A stretch of DNA of 64,000 nucleotides from Motacilla alba alba. Lineage: Eukaryota > Chordata > Aves > Passeriformes > Motacillidae. Under the pieces are notes generated by a model. That model was given only the letters and a program-made list of their open reading frames with translations, was not told where the DNA came from and made no database searches. The stretch covers positions 4,241,501-4,305,500 of the forward strand of contig NC_052034.1 in NCBI RefSeq assembly GCF_015832195.1, in the 5' to 3' direction. Made by a program: the position numbers and the translations under genes. Within the stretch, counting starts at the first letter, position 1, and each line of letters opens with the position of its first letter. Shown here one piece after another: positions 46,201-58,070 of the stretch.

Positions 46201-47344
46201 TTCCTCAAGCAATTCCTTGATGTTGTGGATGTGACAGGTCTTCAGTCATCATTTCTGAAAGACTCCAAGAATTCCATCTCCTTCAGAGAATCAGAAGAAA
46301 ATCTGGTTTTAGGTTTATTTTACCAGGTTTTACATATCTTGGACTTTGGGCAGTGCAGATTGTTGCTGTCTCCTAGGAATGAAATGGAGAATGATGCAAA
46401 CGTGCTCTGTTGGTGGTTGTGCTGTCAGCCCTGCACCTTGGTGAGGTGCTGTGTGTGTTTCTCACGGCACCAGGTCCGTGTTACTCTGCGTGGGAAGGGT
46501 GAATGGGCAACAGCCTGGATTGTCAGACTGACATTCAGTGCCCAAAACCATTTTTGTTAGTCACAGTGACACCCAGCAGGCTCACTCAGCCACACTCGGT
46601 CAGCTTTGGACAGCACTCTCTCAGTGAAGATGCAGAAGCTCTCATAAATTAATATTTGTATGAGATTCCTTGGCCGTTGGTTTAATCAACCTTTGCGTGT
46701 TGAGCTGAGGAGATGCATAAACACGGAGCTAATGAGCTGTACACTGTGAGTAATTGCTGTGCTGCAGGAAAGCTTCGAGTCCACGCTGTTCACTCCACTG
46801 GTGTCAGCTTCCATGGGCAGGCTGACCTGTGCTGGTGGTCTGAGGAGAGCTTTTGCATTCAAGTTTTAAAAAGGTCTCAGCAGAAATCTGCTGTGGGAGG
46901 TTTCTGGAGCACGAAGGTGGCAGTGCTGACAGTGTCACGTCGCTGTCATCGCGTTGTTTGTGCCGTCTCAGCAGTGAGACTCTTTCAGAAGTGGCCTCTT
47001 AGAGGTTTTGGCAGATGTGGCTTCTCATGTCTGGGCTCGAGCTTTCTCCTTCCCCCCCTTTTGATCTTTCAATGCCTTCTCAGTTGTTTTAATTGGGGTT
47101 TGTGAAACAATGACTAAAATTAAATCAGCTTACAAGTCTTGAATCCTTCAACTCTTCCCATGTTTTGGAGGTCATATAAAAAGTCCCAAAGCCTTTCTAG
47201 CTGCTCCTTGGGTGCTTTGCTCTGTATAGCAGCACTGATGCTTGTGGACATCTGGACAAGGAGAAAAAAATCTGATTTCTCCAGCTTGGTTCTGTCACCC
47301 TGTTTCCCAGAACTTTCTAAAGTGCTGCAGCCAGGAGGATTTGA

Positions 47345-47410
47345 GCAAGGGCTTGGACCAGATGGCTTCTAGAAATCTTGTTCCAGCTTAAATCACTGTA
47401 ATTCTAGTAA
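47345..47410 (+). mobile_element. Diverged CR1 LINE 3' end
   Basis: GGGCTTGGACCAGATGGCTT followed by TTCCAGCTTAAATCACTGTA and ATTCTAG resembles the + strand CR1 3' terminus (a GGACCAGATG, TTCCAACCT, ATTCTATGATTC order). It is clearly older than the copies at 22853 and 62699. Confidence 0.7.
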
Positions 47411-48165
47411 CATTGGACACTTGAGCCCCAGTTAGCCTTGTTGCTGGGATCCCTCTTTGCACAGCGGTGATGGGATTTGAGAGGAGTTGTCCCGTGTTTA
47501 TATACAAAGAGCTTTAGTGCTCCATTTCAAGGTTAGATTTCTTAAATGCTGGACCAAACAGAAGAGGATGGTGGCACCTCTGCAGCCCCTTTGTGCACAT
47601 CTTGCTGTTCCCTCCCACAGCAGCTCGGGTTAACAAGTCTTTGCTGAAATGAAGGAAGTTGTAGCCATTCATCTTTCAGCCTAATGGACCACAGAAATTA
47701 CAAGCTGTAGCATGCAGCTTAATCTTGCCACAAGGCAGAGTGCTGCATACTTTGCCTTCAATTTATGCATGCCATGCCTTTTTGTTAAGTGCAAAAGAAC
47801 AGTTGACAGGGTTTCTCCAGAGAAGTTGCCTTGGTGGATGCCAGTACATTACAACATAGTGAAATGTGCGATGGTGGTTTCTTTACCATTCATAACAACC
47901 ACCTTTGAAATGTGAGGACAGAGCTATGGATTATTCTCTGTGTGTCAGGCAGCAGAGGAGAGCACAGCAGCTATTTTGGTTTTAACCCTGCAGATGACCC
48001 AGTTCTTGAAGTATTTCCGTTGCCGTTAGGAGATGCAGTCAGGGCTGGAGCAGCGGTTGCGCATCTGTGCTTGGTCAGGCCTTCACCCAGGGATGGCTCT
48101 TTGCCTCTTTCTTTTCTCTGTTCCTCCTTGTATTATAACTTTGAATTGTCTCTCTGTTGTTGCAG

Positions 48166-48199
48166 TGTGCAGAGGAGTGAATGCCCCATGTTGTGTTAG
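48166..48199 (+). promoter_or_regulatory. Upstream open reading frames in the FAM222B leader
   Basis: If exon 1 (donor after 22391) is spliced directly to the acceptor TTGCAG before 48166, the ATG at 22366 (G at -3) opens a 19-codon frame across the junction. It ends at TAG 48197-48199, 12 nt before the main ATG. An internal ATG at 48188 shares that stop. A third ATG at 48181, in another frame, would overlap the main coding start. Such leaders usually lower translation of the main frame. Confidence 0.5.
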
Positions 48200-48211
48200 T
48201 GCCTGTCTGCC

Positions 48212-51200
48212 ATGCTGGCCTGTCTGCCAGGACCAGGCGACCTCTCCTTTCAGCTTCTTTCTTACACGCAGATGAACACTGGACTTCAGAAATGTGAGTG
48301 ATGTTTTGTCTGCAGGATGTGGTTAACTGTTAAATCTGGCTCTGGTACCGCTGTGACATAAACATTTAGGATACAGTGGAAAAACTATTTAATGTAGAGT
48401 CTTTCTTTTGTTATGCCTTCAAGGCATCTGTCAGTAAAGGCTCTGAGAAATGGCTGTCGAGGTTCACATGTGTGCAGCTCCTCTGTTCCTGGCTCTGAAA
48501 AGGTTAATTTAACCACAGCAGGATGCAGCAAGTGAGGTTCCTGTGAGATTCGTGCCTCTCTGCTGAAAAGGTTTTGTGCTAAAAGTGTGCCAGTTGATTT
48601 GCTTCTCAGCACAACTTTTTCCTCAGTCTTTTTCGCTTCCCTTCCTGCAATTACTCGTAGACGCCAATAAAAGTTAGATCAGTCTAATGCAAACCTTTTG
48701 AGGTCAGCAGCTCTTGCTCTACATACCTGGGGCTTATACTGCAAATATTAGTGAGCTAGCCCAAATTACTAAAGTTCAAAGTTTCCATCTTCTTCTGATG
48801 TCTCTTTGGTGCCTCTGAAAATATGTCTGCAGAGTGCTCTGATAATTCTTTTTTGATAACTTCAGTCATTTTTTTCATAGTTGTACTGGTATTTTTAAGA
48901 ACAACTTGTGCTTGGGAATGTAAGTTTATTGACTAGAGGTTTTTTTAACTCTTGCTCTGTCTCTCCTCTTTATCACTGAAGTAGCACACTGATTGCTCAG
49001 CTGAAATTTCAGAAATGCCAAGATTTCTATGTAAGGTCTGTGTGCTTGGTTCTTAGGGCTGTGACCTGTCTCTTGTGTTTGAAATGTGCTTTGGGAGATC
49101 TCAGTTTGCTGATGCACTCATTGCTTTTTAAGCCCAAGTGATTTGCAGTCCACTTGTAGCTAAATTGTTCATACAGTGAGGCTTGTGATGCTACAGAAAA
49201 TAAATAGGGAAGATAATTTTGCATTTAAGAGTTACCTGCTCAGGGTCGTGGTCCTGCCAGAAGTGACTGACGCAGTTCACACACACACCTGAGCTCCCCC
49301 ACAGCCCTTCTGCTGACTCCATGGGCTTGGTAAATAAAATATCACCCAACAACAATAAAAATCTTCACTCACCAAAGCCTGGTGATGGCATCAGGCTGGG
49401 CATCCCCTCCTTTCTCTTTCCTGTTTCCAGTGTGAGCGTTGCTGACAGCCTGTGGGGTGAGGATGTGCCCGGGTCTGTGCATTGCGTGAGATTTCTTTGT
49501 CAGAGCTTAGTTCTGAAAGCAAAATGCTGAGGTTCATGTGAGGGCAGCTGTGCATAAATCAGGTATTTGCTAATTACAGCTTTACAAGGCAGCATGCTGG
49601 TATGTTGGGCAGTTTTCCTCACCTGACGGTACCTGATGCTGTTTCTTGGAGATTTGCAGATCCATGTGCTGAAAGCTTTGCTGTGTCCTGCTCAGTGAAG
49701 AGCTTTGGGAGCTGCATTTCAAAGAATTTAGGACATAAAGTAGCTGGCAGGCACGGGCTGGCAGTGGTAATGCTCAGCTGTTGGGTTTGTTCTGATTTTG
49801 TGGAAGATAGGAAGAGGCTGCTGGTGCAGACCTCGCTCAGCCCCTCTGCAGATGTGGGCAGGATTAATTGGTGCATTTCTCTTCTGCTGGAGATGCATGA
49901 GTAGCCCAGCCCCTGGCCAGGGCAGAGCTGAGTTAATGAGCATTTTTTAATGAACAGTGACTTGAGACTTTTGATGGGGGGTGGAGGCAGGCTGTAATAA
50001 TAGTGCTGTTGCTTTCATAAAAGGTACAGAATTCCACAGGATTGCCTTTCTTCAGACTTACAGTGTTTGTATTAATAATTTTTAAGTGTAGTTTTCTGAA
50101 TCAGACTTCTTATTAGTGCTTAAAAATCCATATCAGCTCAATTACCTTTTTTTTTCCATATTCCCTCTCTAATAAGGGGCTTGTTCTTACAAGTGGTCCA
50201 TGCAGTAGGAGTTTGGTAGATTAATATGCACATATTTTTTTCCTTTAGAAACTGGTGACTAAAGTACTTCCAATTTTTTGCTGAATTCCAACCTGAATTC
50301 AGGCTAACCCTGGAGACTTCCTTTTCCACACAGGGGATTTCTCACTGAGCCAGTATTGATATTCTCTCCTTCCTCCCAGTGGCTCCAGTATAAACCTGAC
50401 TGGTCAATTGGGATATTTGAGGCAAAATTGTTCAGGCTGTGTCTGCAGCTGCTGTTGGATACAGCAGCAATGCCAAACCTTCTGGGGAGAAAAAAAGGTC
50501 GTTTTTCTGGGACAATGGTGCAAAATCAAGTGAAAGGTGCTTCTTAGGAAGTGTTTTGTTAGAAGGGAACATCAGAAAAGAGGAGATTGGACTGAATATG
50601 GGATCATCAGCTAAACTGAGTCCATTTGGGAGGGTTCTTTCTGTCAAGCCTTCAGAGAAACTGCTGAAATTGAGGGTTGTATGCAGAAGGTGGGCACAGC
50701 TGGTTCTGGCTTGTCCCAGTGCAGCAGCTCTCATTAGGGTAGCAATCCTGAAGGCCTGTTTGTATTTTGTTTAATGATAATGAAAATTTAACCATAGGCA
50801 CCTTTTAAAAAGCAGTGGGTTTTAAAGTCTTAATGTGAAATGCACTTAAAAGATGTTCCATTAGTGCTGAGGTGAGGCAGGGAAATCTGTCTGGTTCCGT
50901 GACAAAAACAGCTGCAGTGATGGGACCAGGAGTGTGACCAGAGGAATCGGTTGCCACGGCATTAGCAGGAGTTGTGAACTTGCAGCTCACCAGATTATTG
51001 GGGTAATTGCTCATATGCACAGCTTTGCCTTATAATAAACATGAAATAATTACTTTTCAATAAAAGTATTCTGCCTTGCATTCACCATTAGGGAGCTTCC
51101 TGGAGCTCATCCCATTGTTCTCCTAATGAAGCTTCTTCCTCTGCCGTTGCCTCATCATTTTATTATGGCCTGATCTGGAATTCTTCCTCTTGCACACAAA

Positions 51201-54200
51201 TGATGATATTCCAATACCAGCATTTTCTTTCAGACTATTCTAGCAGGTTTTTCATTCACTTAGTTACCAGAGCTAATTGCTCTTTGTTGGTTTGTAGGGT
51301 ATTTGTATGGGATATTCAGATTCTTGCTCACCGTGTAATGCCTTTTTCCTAATATTTTACTGCCTTAATTACTACAGTCATGGAATCTTGCCTGTGGAAC
51401 TACTAGCAAAGCACTTTGGGGCACTCAGAAATGCATCACCTTCAGGCCTGAGTAACACGGCTGAGTTAGCCTGGAGTAAAAGGAGCATCATCTTAGCTGT
51501 ACATAAATCAGGTGCTGTTTGCTGTGGTGGTTGGGTTCAGAAGATCCCATCCAAGGGATTTGAAAGGTGGTTTGCCTTTGGTAAGATGCCAGACTTGATG
51601 GTGGGGTGTCATTTAAGTTTAACTGAGGGGTTATTTTCTCTCAGAGGAAGGGATTCTTCCAGCTTTGGGAGTAGAGGTGTGTCTGACTGACTGATGGCTG
51701 CAGCATGTTCAAACATCCATGTTTCAGCTGCTTCCTGAAACTTCTGTGTAACAGAAAATCAGATGATTGTATAAAAGAATACTCAGCGTGTCTGTTTAGT
51801 GTTTATATTTAATTCACTTATTTGCCTGTAGAAATGTAAACCAGGCTGGGAAATTTTGATGGCAAAGGTGTCTTAAAGTATCTCCTTGATTTTTCATCTG
51901 AAAATAGAACGTGACAGTGTCTGCAAGCATAACATAAACCATAACACAGACAGGTATGGGGTCCTTTGTCCTTTGATTCTTCTCTGGTTCATGGAGGGTT
52001 GCCAGGGTCACGTCTTGGGGAAGAAACAGACCTTAATGAGCGTGGACAATGCTAAAAATAAAGGTTGGGAGTTCATGGAGGCCTTGGCTTTTGAGGCAGG
52101 GTAATACTGGCAAATGCCTTTCAAGGCTCTCCTCTCTAGGGGCACAGCAGCTCGCTCAAAAGGGCAGATGTAAACCACCTGCCTGCAGAGACAGGTACAG
52201 GGACGTGCACAGAGAGATGTTTGGGTTAATATTTCCTTTGATTAAGAGAAAGGGATGAGAGCTGCCAGTGTCTGGACGGCGCAGGGAGCACAGGTATAAC
52301 TGGCGCCGTGGTACGAGCTGTGCTAGAGATGGGAGACAAACTGCTCATAAAGCTTCTTATTTCACAGAAGATATTTTTAATACTTCCATAATTAACCTTT
52401 CTTCTGGTATCCATTCTGTTTTCCATTTTCTGACCTTTCTTTTCTGAAAGTGAGAGCTCTTAGAGCAGAGCTGCCCTCCCTCACCTGTGACAACAGGAAG
52501 CTGCAGGATGCAAAGAGAGAAGTGGCTGGTACTCATCTTTTGAGGCAATTTGCTTGAAAGAATCAGAGGTGCATTTTCAAGAGGAAGGGCTGTTTGCCTG
52601 GGAGCAGAAAGCTCTTTGCTGAAGCATTAAATTTCCTTGGGTCAGAGGGCCAGATATGGGGCTGGGGTATTCTTGGGTGGCTGCCACATTCCCTGTTCTC
52701 TCAGCACAGCAAATGGCATGGGGATGCTGAACATTTTAGCAAAAAGGATGGACATTTTTTTCCAGTGAAGTGTTTGCAAGGTGAGGTGGGGGGAAAATCA
52801 AGCAAAAGCTAAATTGGATTGTCAAAGCTGCAAGCCATTATTTGAAGATTATAAAATCAGCAGGAGTCCCATAGGAGTTAGGCAGCAGAGCTGTGGTGGG
52901 AAACAGCCCAGCTCTCTGCTTGGAATGTGATTATGGCAAGAGACACACACGCATTTCCCTAGATTTCTGAAGTTCTTTGCAGGAGCAGTTGGAGCTTGTG
53001 AGCCAGGTAGGTATCTGGTAAATCAGAGGAAGTGAAACCACACCTCTGTCTCCAGAAGGCTTTTGTCTCTGTCTGGGGAGTAGCATGTTTTTAATCCTGT
53101 GAGGTAATCACATCAATTTGCCAAGTGATGTGGGGATGTTGTCCTTAGCAAGGTGCCACCTTGAGAAGTCAGCTGAAGAAATAATTGCAGGCCATAAAAT
53201 AATCAGCCTCCTTCCATTTGCTGAGTTTGGGCTGACAAGAGCTTCCTAATGCACAGAAAGACACTCAGTGCTTTCAGATGTCAGCACCTAGGAAAGGAGT
53301 GGGGTGTAAATGCAGGCTTGAGCTGAAGCTTTGATGTGCATAGGGTTTGCAGGGCGAGGGTTTGGTAGTGGGGAGATGCAGGAGCTGCTCAGAAACTTCC
53401 CCCATGTCTGATGGAGCCAATTCCAGCTGGCTCCAGGACAGACACACCTCTGGAACAACTGATTTAAGAAGGGGGAAAAACCTGCACAACTGCAGCTGGA
53501 GAGAGGAGTGAGGATATGTGAGAGGAACAGCTCTGCACAGACCCCCAGGGCACTGCAGGAGGAGGGGGAGAAGGTGCTCCAGGCACCAGAGCAGAGATTC
53601 CCAGGCAGATGTGTCCATCTCCCTGTGCTGTGGAGGTGGAGAAAGTCAGGAGTGAAGTTGAGCCCGGGAAGAAGGGAGGGGTGGAAGGAAGAGGTTTTTA
53701 TTTCTCCTTACCCTAACTGGTTGAAGTGGTAATAAATTAATTTCCCCAAGTCTGTTGTGCCCATTTTGGTGAGTGCTATCTCCCCTTCCTTATTCTGACC
53801 CTGTGTTTCTTCTTCCATGCCTGGCTGAGGGAGGGAGTGACAGAGCAGCTTTGGGGGCACCTGGTGCCCAGCAGGGTCAGCCCACCATAGCATGGTTCCC
53901 ACCTCAGGATTACAGGGGCTTCATGTTTAATTCATGTCTTTGTGCTTTGGAATTCCATGGTAAAGATACTGAGAATGGTTTGAAGAGCAATGGGGAGGCA
54001 GCTTAAATTAAGAGAATAACAACCAGCCCACCACTGCAAGCTGTGAGGAATATTTCAGCTGGAGACAATCTGATGTTTATAACACGTTACCTGTTTTTGT
54101 CCGACTGCAAACATACTCTGATGAGAACATGGTTTTGTTTTGCTCCCCTGGGTAGGTCTTGCCTTAAGCTGAACCGGGGCTCGTGTTGGTCACCAGGTAA

Positions 54201-55925
54201 TAAAGGGAATGAGGCATCTGCTCCGTGACCTGCTGGTCTGGCAGGGTGAAGTTTCCTTGCCTCTTGAATCCTTGGAGATTTTCTCCCCTTGTTGTATGAC
54301 TGTCTTGCCCTGGGGTCAATCCCTTGCTTACCAGAACTGACCAATTTCCTTTCTCCGCAGGGGACACTACACAGAAAATGAGATCTGCACAGTATCCTAC
54401 CCCAGCAGAATTGGATGCTTATGCTAAGAAGGTCGCCAACAATCCACTGACTATAAAAATCTTCCCGAACAGCGTCAAGGTTCCCCAGAGGAAACACATA
54501 CGCCGTACTGTGAACGGACTCGATACTTCGGGCCAGAGGTACAGCCCCTACCCATCTCAGGCCACCACGAAAACCGGCCTGCTGGCCATAGTGAAATCCC
54601 CAGCGAAAGGAATCATCAAGGACTTTGACGGGACGCGCGCGCGCCTGCTGCCGGAGGCGATGATGAACCCCCCCTCCACGCCGTACGTTGCACCAAGCAC
54701 TTTATCCCACCCCCAGGCGCTCGCTCGCCAGCAGGCTCTCCAGCACGCACAGACTTTGCCGCACCCCCAGAGCATCCCGCAGCACCCTCAGGGTATTCCA
54801 CAGCCACCCAGCTTACCGCACCCTCAGGGGATCCCGCAGGCGCTGCCGCACCCGCAGAACGTGCAGCAGGCGCAGGGCTTGCAGCACCCTCAGCCCGTGG
54901 CACACCAGACCCTGCAGCACCCCCCGAACGCGCTGCTGCAGCCGGGTTTACACGGAGGCAGAAAGATGCCGGATGCAGACGCGCCGCCGAATGTGACCGT
55001 GTCTACCTCAACCATTCCCCTCTCTATGGCTGCCACCCTGCAGCAGAACCAGCCACCGGACCTGAGCAGCATTGTGCACCAGATTAACCAGTTCTGCCAG
55101 GCCAGAGCTGGCATTAGCACTACCTCAGTGTGTGAGGGACAGATTGCAAACCCCAGCCCTATAAGTCGCAACCTGCTTATCAATGCAAGTACCAGGGTAT
55201 CTACTCACAATGTCCCTACACCCATGCCTTCCTGTGTAGTAAACCCTGTCGACCATGCTGCTGCTGCTATTCCTCCTGCCTCTGTTAATGTGCCCATGGT
55301 CAATATTAACAGGGTGCCGCCCGCCTACCAGAACGAAATCAAATCGGTTGCGTGGAACCAGCACCAGCTTGCACATCTGCAGCAAATGTGTGGGGATGCT
55401 GCTGGGCCTGCTGGACTCGCAGGGAAGCACCCTCAGAGAGAGATCGCAGGGCAGAGTTTCCCTGGCAAAACTTCCAACTACCCTCAAGAACTGTGCATGG
55501 GCCAGTCCTTCAGCTTGAAGCCCCCCATCGAGAAGCCTACGCCTTCTCCGCCTGTGAACGGGTTGCAGGGACCTTTGCCATATACCAATGGGCACTATTT
55601 CCAGCCCCTCTGGAATAACATTCTGCCCACGCCCAACAGTGACAGCTCTGGGTCCCAGGACCTCACCATGCCTTTCCACGGGGGACAGCCAGCGGGAGCG
55701 ACGCTGGATTGTGCGGGAGGAACTCATTACAGAGCTGGAGCTGGCCCATCCAGCCAGAATAATGTGATGCAGACCATGGATTACCTAAGTGGGGACTTCC
55801 AGCAGTCCTGCTTCCGAGACCAGAGCATGGCCGTGCTGGGAAAAGTCCATCGGCCTCCCATGAACCGAGCACCTGAACCAACCGATAGTCGAAATCTTCA
55901 TATTCAACACCCAGGGTATAGATAG
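48212..55925 (+). CDS. FAM222B: FAM222B family protein
   Basis: Two coding exons, 48212-48293 and 54361-55925 (TAG), give 548 residues; human has about 562. The first exon encodes MLACLPGPGDLSFQLLSYTQ and MNTGLQK. The split Trp codon T|GG joins it to WDTTQKMRSAQYPTPAELDA in the second. Both match human FAM222B closely, which fixes the start codon. The N-terminal 100 residues (YAKKVANNPLTIKIFPNSVK, VPQRKHIRRTVNGLDTSGQR) are highly conserved and basic. Next comes a His-Pro-Gln-rich low-complexity stretch (LPHPQ, IPQHPQ, LQHPQ repeats), then conserved blocks such as VTVSTSTIPLSMAATLQ, SSIVHQINQFCQ and NGHYFQPLWNNILPTPNSDS, ending LHIQHPGYR. No catalytic motif, signal peptide or membrane segment is visible, and I do not know its molecular function. 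Confidence 0.97.
48294..54360 (+). other. FAM222B intron between coding exons
   Basis: This 6-kb intron has donor AAAT|GTGAGT and acceptor TTTCTCCGCAG. I see no gene or recognisable transposon in it. The A/T content is higher than in the ERAL1 region. Confidence 0.7.
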
Positions 55926-58070
55926 GCTGCAGTCACTTTCACAGACAAAAAAAAAAAAAAATTATAGGTTTTAGTCTTAATTTTAATTAATAAGCAAGGC
56001 ATTTTTAACTTGCAAACTTGTGTGATCATTATAGTACCCATTGGAAGAAGACATACTGTATATTTAAAGAGCTTTGCTTACATGTTATCTCTCTCCTTTA
56101 TGCATCAAATATTTAACATGCCTTTTGTGTCAAAGAATTTCATTACACTACTTCACGCCACAGCTGTTTCCTCACAGCAGAGTCCCCCTTTGTGCAGCTT
56201 TTTTTCTTTCTTTTGCCTTCTGCTGAGCAGCTCCTCGCTGGACTGAGGTTGAGTTGCTGCAGGGTTTTGCAGCCACATCTGTGCTCCAGCGAGAGCGAGG
56301 TAGTGGAGCTGCTTCCATTTCCATCTCAATTTCCTCGCAAGATTAAGAGCAACAGAATTTTGTCAGGGAGTAGGGCTTGTTTTCAACTCAAAAGCCCATT
56401 TCATTAATGCATTAAACATTGACCATTTGCACTGTCTCGAGGCTTGTGTAATTGAAAAAGAGCCTACATTTGAAAAGAGCCAGCTAGGGGTATGTATTTA
56501 GGCTTTAATAGAGGGAGAAGCTTTTCAGCTGTTTCTTGCCCACGTTTATCATTTAGACTTTGTCCAAAGTCAAAAGTCTCTGGCAGATTTTTCTGACACT
56601 TTGTGTGTGCTGGTCAGGGTGTGAGGAGGGGAACGGCGGGTTTGGGATGAAGGCAGCCACGGGGAGCTGCCTTTCTTCGTGTTCCCCCTCCCCGGTGCCC
56701 TTCCACCAGCCTCAAAGCTCACGTTGTCTGAATCCCTCGCTGCTAGGAGTCTGGCCAGCCTCGTGTGAAGGGAATCCAGACCCACTGACAACTCCAAAAA
56801 GGGTTCAGCCACTTCTCTGGAAGCTGGAATTACTGTCAGGGTGAGGGGCTGCAGCTCAGCCCAGCCCCGGCGCAGCGAGCGCGGTGCCGCTGCGGGATGG
56901 GAGGCGGTTGGTCTGAATCAAAGCTCCTCTCACAAGCCACTGTGGGATTGACAGTCCCCTGCTCCTCTCCATCAAAAACACCCCGGCGGATTTAATGGAA
57001 CAATTCTTCTCCCTGGGAATTAGTGAAGCTATTTATAACATCCCTTTTTCCCAGGGTCTCGGTGCCTAACTCCTGTTCCTTCCCCACGTCACTTCCAGCA
57101 GCCAGTTGAGTCAGTGACTGTAGGACACTAACTACTGGGTAACCTCAGCCTCTTGTTCTCCTCTGTGTACCAAAACATCCCTTTCCTTTCTAACAGCCGA
57201 ATTTATTGTAAGTAGAAAATTCCTTATCTCTGTTAACGAGACTAATACTTGAACATAATGATCACAATCAAGTTTGGAAATTAAAAAAAAAAAGGAAAAA
57301 AAAGAAAAAAAAAAAGAAGAAAAAGTTTAAAAAAATAAATGCATTGATTCTTTCTATGTACACTGGCTAAAAAATATTGCTCTACACTGTAACTTTTAAG
57401 TGTAATATTTCTGTATGAATGTCGCCTGGTAGTGTGGGTTTGAGTAGCATTGTGTATGGGTGAACCCACTGGCCTCTGCCATCCACTGGCCTCCCTCACA
57501 GCCCTTGGAAAAACAAAGCCTTAAGTATTTGCTCCTTGAACTTTCCTTAATGAGCATGGTTTAAAAAAAAAATCTTAAAGACATCATACAAAATTAAAAA
57601 AAAAAAAATTAAAAAAAAAGTTTTGAAGTGACGTCATAGTTGGCTAGAGATTCTTAAAAGTTTTTCGTAAATGGGAAAATTAGAAAACATTTATTTGTAT
57701 TTTTTTAATTTAGAATGTGTAGTCCTGGGCTGTAACAAATATTTAGGTTTCAAAGCTTAGCAGAGTACGTTTCTGACTCCTTGCGTAAGTTAGTACACTT
57801 ATATCATGTCATTATTTAAATTCTTTTAAGTGTACTATAACCCGTTCTTTAGTGGTAACTCCTGAGCAAAGTTAAGCAATTTGACTAAAGACGGATTAAA
57901 TTATGTGTTGGCTTGTGTTGCCTTATATTTAAAAAAAGGAAAAATTGCCTGATTGTGTTATGCCAAATGATAGCAACATGAAGTCCTAATTTATTGTTTA
58001 TAATCGTATTCCTGCAGTCTTTGTGAAAACTGGTAAATATACATCTATGATAGAACGAAAATCCTGAGGC
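55926..58070 (+). other. FAM222B: FAM222B 3'UTR (A/T-rich)
   Basis: The sequence downstream of the TAG is A/T-rich, with A-runs at 55947-55961, 57283-57334 and 57597-57620. The best poly(A) hexamer is AATAAA at 57334-57339, but the A/T-rich UTR-like character continues to about 58070, so the end is uncertain. A perfect CRE-type TGACGTCA lies at 57629-57636. No other coding sequence is recognised. Confidence 0.5.

Larger units (their letters stand above)
22911..48165 (+). other. FAM222B first intron (about 25 kb)
   Basis: No protein-coding exon or RNA gene is recognised in this stretch. Open frames are short and lack family resemblance. It is A/T-rich compared with its flanks and contains homopolymers (T15 at 29717-29731, A19 at 31681-31699, T16 at 39000-39015). 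It also has three locally CpG-rich patches, one CR1 3' end and several homeodomain- and octamer-like A/T-rich blocks (for example ATGCAAAT at 30477-30484). Human FAM222B also has a very long 5' intron. Additional untranslated exons could be present but cannot be called. Confidence 0.6.

Noticed and set aside
47339..47344. Extension of the CR1 3' end further left
   Set aside because: Similarity to the CR1 terminus is not convincing before about 47345.
54324..54360. Upstream in-frame ATG of the FAM222B last-exon open frame at 54324
   Set aside because: It lies in the intron before the TTTCTCCGCAG acceptor. The true frame enters from the exon at 48212-48293 through a split Trp codon.
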